Below are positions 4,662 through 6,370 of a DNA stretch of 6,370 nucleotides, piece by piece. Source of the stretch: Candidatus Omnitrophota bacterium (GTDB lineage Bacteria > Omnitrophota > Koll11 > JAHIPI01). The position numbers were made by a program, and so were the translations under genes. The first letter of the stretch is position 1. The number at the start of each line of letters is the position of its first letter. The notes under the pieces were generated by a model. The model saw only the letters and a list, made by a program, of their open reading frames with translations. It was not told where the DNA came from and did not search any database. The stretch is taken from NCBI GenBank assembly GCA_028718265.1, contig JAQUMG010000105.1:1-6370 (forward strand). Reading direction: 5' to 3'.

Positions 4662-6278
4662 ATGCACAAAGGGTACGTTTGCCTGGTATTACATACACAC
4701 CTTCCTTTCGTACGCCATCCTGAAGAAGAATATTTCCTGGAAGAAAACTGGCTTTACGAAGCCATCACCGAAACTTATATACCCCTCATACACGTCTTTG
4801 AGCGGCTTATAAACGACGGCGTGGATTTTAAAATAACCATGTCTTTTACTCCGCCGCTTGTCTCCATGCTCAAAGACCCGCTTCTGCAGGATCGCTACGT
4901 ACGCCACCTCGATAAATTAATAGAGCTTTCGGGAAAAGAGATCGAACGCACCGGGTATCAGTCGCATTTTCATGGTCTGGCACTTATGTACCATAGAATA
5001 TTTCTGGAGGCGAAGGAAACGTTCGTGCAGAAGTATAAAAAGGACATAGTTTCTGCGTTCAAAAAATTTCAGGACAAAGGACATGTTGAGATTATCGCGT
5101 CATGCGCAACCCACGGCTTTTTGCCCGTCTTATCGGTTAATCCTTCCGACGTAAACGCACAGATAAAAGTCGGCGTCGATCACTATAAAAAGACTTTCGG
5201 AAGGCCTCCGCGCGGTTTCTGGCTGCCCGAATGCGGTTACTATCCGGGCGTAGATGAATTTCTTAAAAAAGCCGGCATAAGGTATTTTTTCATAGATTCG
5301 CACGGCATTATTAACGGCGATCCTTCTCCTAAATTCAGCGTTTACGCGCCGGTCTATTGTCCGTCGGGCGTAGCCGCTTTCGGAAGAGACTGGGAGTCGT
5401 CGAAACAGGTTTGGAGCTCGAAAGAAGGATATCCCGGCGATCCCGATTACAGGGAATATTACAGGGATATAGGACACGAGCTCGATTATGAATACATAAA
5501 ACCTTACATACATCCGCAGGGGATCAGAGTTAATACCGGGCTTAAATATTGGAGAATAACCGGCAATACGGAATATAAAGAGGCGTACATACCGGACTGG
5601 GCGCGGGAAAAAGCCGCTATGCATGCGGGAAATTTTATGTTTAACCGCGAGAAGCAGGTGGAGCATCTTTCGGCTCACATGCCGCGCAAGCCCGTCATAA
5701 TCGCTCCCTACGACGCGGAATTATTCGGGCACTGGTGGTTTGAGGGGCCGATGTGGATAGATTTTCTAATGAGAAAAATGGCATATGACCAGAAGACGGT
5801 AAGAATGATCACTCCGTCCGAATATCTCTCGGAATATCCGACAAATCAATTGTCGCAGCCGTCTGCTTCGACATGGGGCTATAAAGGTTACAGCGAATTC
5901 TGGCTGGAGGGCGGGAATGACTGGATTTACAGGCATCTGCACAAAGCCGGGCAGAGAATGACGGAACTTACCAAAAAATTTGCCGCGTGCGCCAAGAAGC
6001 CGCCGAAAAAAAAACAGCAAAAAAGAAATATCAAACAGCGGGCTCTGAATCAGGCAGCGAGAGAACTTTTGCTGGCACAATCAAGCGACTGGGCTTTTAT
6101 TATGAAGACAGGCACAATGGTGCCGTATGCCTGCAAAAGATCAAAAGTACACGTAAGCAGGTTTACGCGCTTGTACAATGACCTTCTGAGTGGTAAGATA
6201 GACAAGGACTGGCTTAGCGAAGTGGAATATAGGGATAATATATTCCACGACATGGACTGTGCTTCGTATTATCTATAG
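4662..6278 (+). CDS. GH57 1,4-alpha-glucan branching enzyme
   Basis: This 538-residue protein belongs to glycoside hydrolase family 57, branching-enzyme type (DUF1957). It would cut an alpha-1,4 chain and rejoin it through an alpha-1,6 bond, making branches in the polymer. LVLHTHLPFVRHPEE (8-22) is conserved region 1, with His11 and His13. GFWLPECGYYPG (185-196) holds the expected nucleophile Glu190. APYDAELFGHWWFEGP (348-363) holds the expected acid/base Asp351. STWGYKGYSEFWLEG (403-417) leads into the helical C-terminal domain, which ends with SSDWAFI (474-480). Length matches bacterial GH57 branching enzymes. No signal peptide is seen, so it is cytoplasmic. A lysine-rich insert at 445-459 interrupts the C-terminal domain and is encoded by runs of A. 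The start at 4662 follows the DUF4912 stop by 5 nt and lacks a clear Shine-Dalgarno, which suggests coupled translation. An alpha-amylase specificity is possible but less likely given the neighbours. Confidence 0.94.
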   Translation: MHKGYVCLVLHTHLPFVRHPEEEYFLEENWLYEAITETYIPLIHVFERLINDGVDFKITMSFTPPLVSMLKDPLLQDRYVRHLDKLIELSGKEIERTGYQSHFHGLALMYHRIFLEAKETFVQKYKKDIVSAFKKFQDKGHVEIIASCATHGFLPVLSVNPSDVNAQIKVGVDHYKKTFGRPPRGFWLPECGYYPGVDEFLKKAGIRYFFIDSHGIINGDPSPKFSVYAPVYCPSGVAAFGRDWESSKQVWSSKEGYPGDPDYREYYRDIGHELDYEYIKPYIHPQGIRVNTGLKYWRITGNTEYKEAYIPDWAREKAAMHAGNFMFNREKQVEHLSAHMPRKPVIIAPYDAELFGHWWFEGPMWIDFLMRKMAYDQKTVRMITPSEYLSEYPTNQLSQPSASTWGYKGYSEFWLEGGNDWIYRHLHKAGQRMTELTKKFAACAKKPPKKKQQKRNIKQRALNQAARELLLAQSSDWAFIMKTGTMVPYACKRSKVHVSRFTRLYNDLLSGKIDKDWLSEVEYRDNIFHDMDCASYYL

Positions 6279-6291
6279 TGTCTAGTAGAAC

Positions 6292-6370
6292 ATGCGACTA
6301 AATATGAAAACCAACGACCTGCCGGATATATGCGGCAATGAGAAATATATAGAAAGTATCGCCAAACAAG
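6292..6370 (+). CDS. Start of an unidentified gene cut by the right edge
   Basis: From ATG 6292 the frame is open to the window end (26 codons, MRLNMKTNDLPDICGNEKYI and on). An in-frame TAG at 6286-6288 lies just upstream, so 6292 is the first possible start; ATG 6304 is an alternative. The other two + frames close soon after the branching-enzyme stop. There is no good Shine-Dalgarno before either ATG (only AGTAGA). It begins 13 nt after the branching-enzyme stop and may continue the operon. Too little is visible to name a family. Confidence 0.45.
   Translation, partial: MRLNMKTNDLPDICGNEKYIESIAKQ

Noticed and set aside
5130..5678. A 182-codon minus-strand open frame opposite the branching enzyme
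   Set aside because: It overlaps the catalytic core of a well-supported GH57 gene and shows no family features.
1..6370. rRNA or tRNA genes, insertion sequences with transposase, phage or defence genes
   Set aside because: No cloverleaf with a tRNA-like T-loop, no rRNA-like sequence and no transposase, integrase or nuclease motifs seen on either strand.

Overview
The window looks like a bacterial chromosome fragment of moderate GC with short intergenic gaps and every supported gene on the + strand. It carries a compact glycogen (alpha-1,4/1,6-glucan) synthesis operon preceded by a radical SAM gene. A GT4 glycogen-synthase-like enzyme, a DUF4912 protein and a GH57 branching enzyme side by side, together with this type of radical SAM protein, recalls uncultured Omnitrophota or related deep-branching/delta-type bacteria. 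That taxonomic guess is an inference from recalled gene content; there is no rRNA or other marker here to prove it.

Layout. Positions <3-1127 hold the 3' part of a radical SAM gene. Its reading frame is open right to the left edge, so it starts outside the window; the TTG at 246 and the ATGs at 255 and 261 are internal. Positions 1128-1617 are non-coding. Most of this gap (about 1140-1465) is one large imperfect palindrome with terminal inverted repeats and three internal hairpins, resembling a MITE-like or REP/ERIC-like intergenic element. It is followed by a very good sigma-70-type promoter (TTGACA, 17 bp, extended -10 TGTCATAAT) whose spacer and -10 are overlaid by dyad symmetry. A short leader with a small hairpin leads into the operon.

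The operon reads: 1618-2205, a fusion of an XRE-type helix-turn-helix to a CBM48/AMPK-beta-like glycogen-binding module; 2207-3370, a GT4 glycogen-synthase-like glycosyltransferase; 3403-4656, a DUF4912 protein with a C-terminal beta-sandwich-like module; 4662-6278, a GH57 1,4-alpha-glucan branching enzyme. Gaps are 1, 32 and 5 nt with no terminator, so co-transcription is likely. A further ORF opens at 6292 and runs off the right edge.

How they fit together (inference): the GT4 enzyme would elongate alpha-1,4 chains and the GH57 enzyme would introduce alpha-1,6 branches. DUF4912 is an accessory protein of unknown role. The first gene would be a DNA-binding protein that can sense the polymer itself. 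That gene also carries two copies of an 11-nt super-Shine-Dalgarno sequence, each placed before an in-frame ATG in the linker, so a free glycogen-binding module may be made from the same mRNA. A glycogen-responsive repressor with a built-in second product is the most interesting hypothesis in this window.
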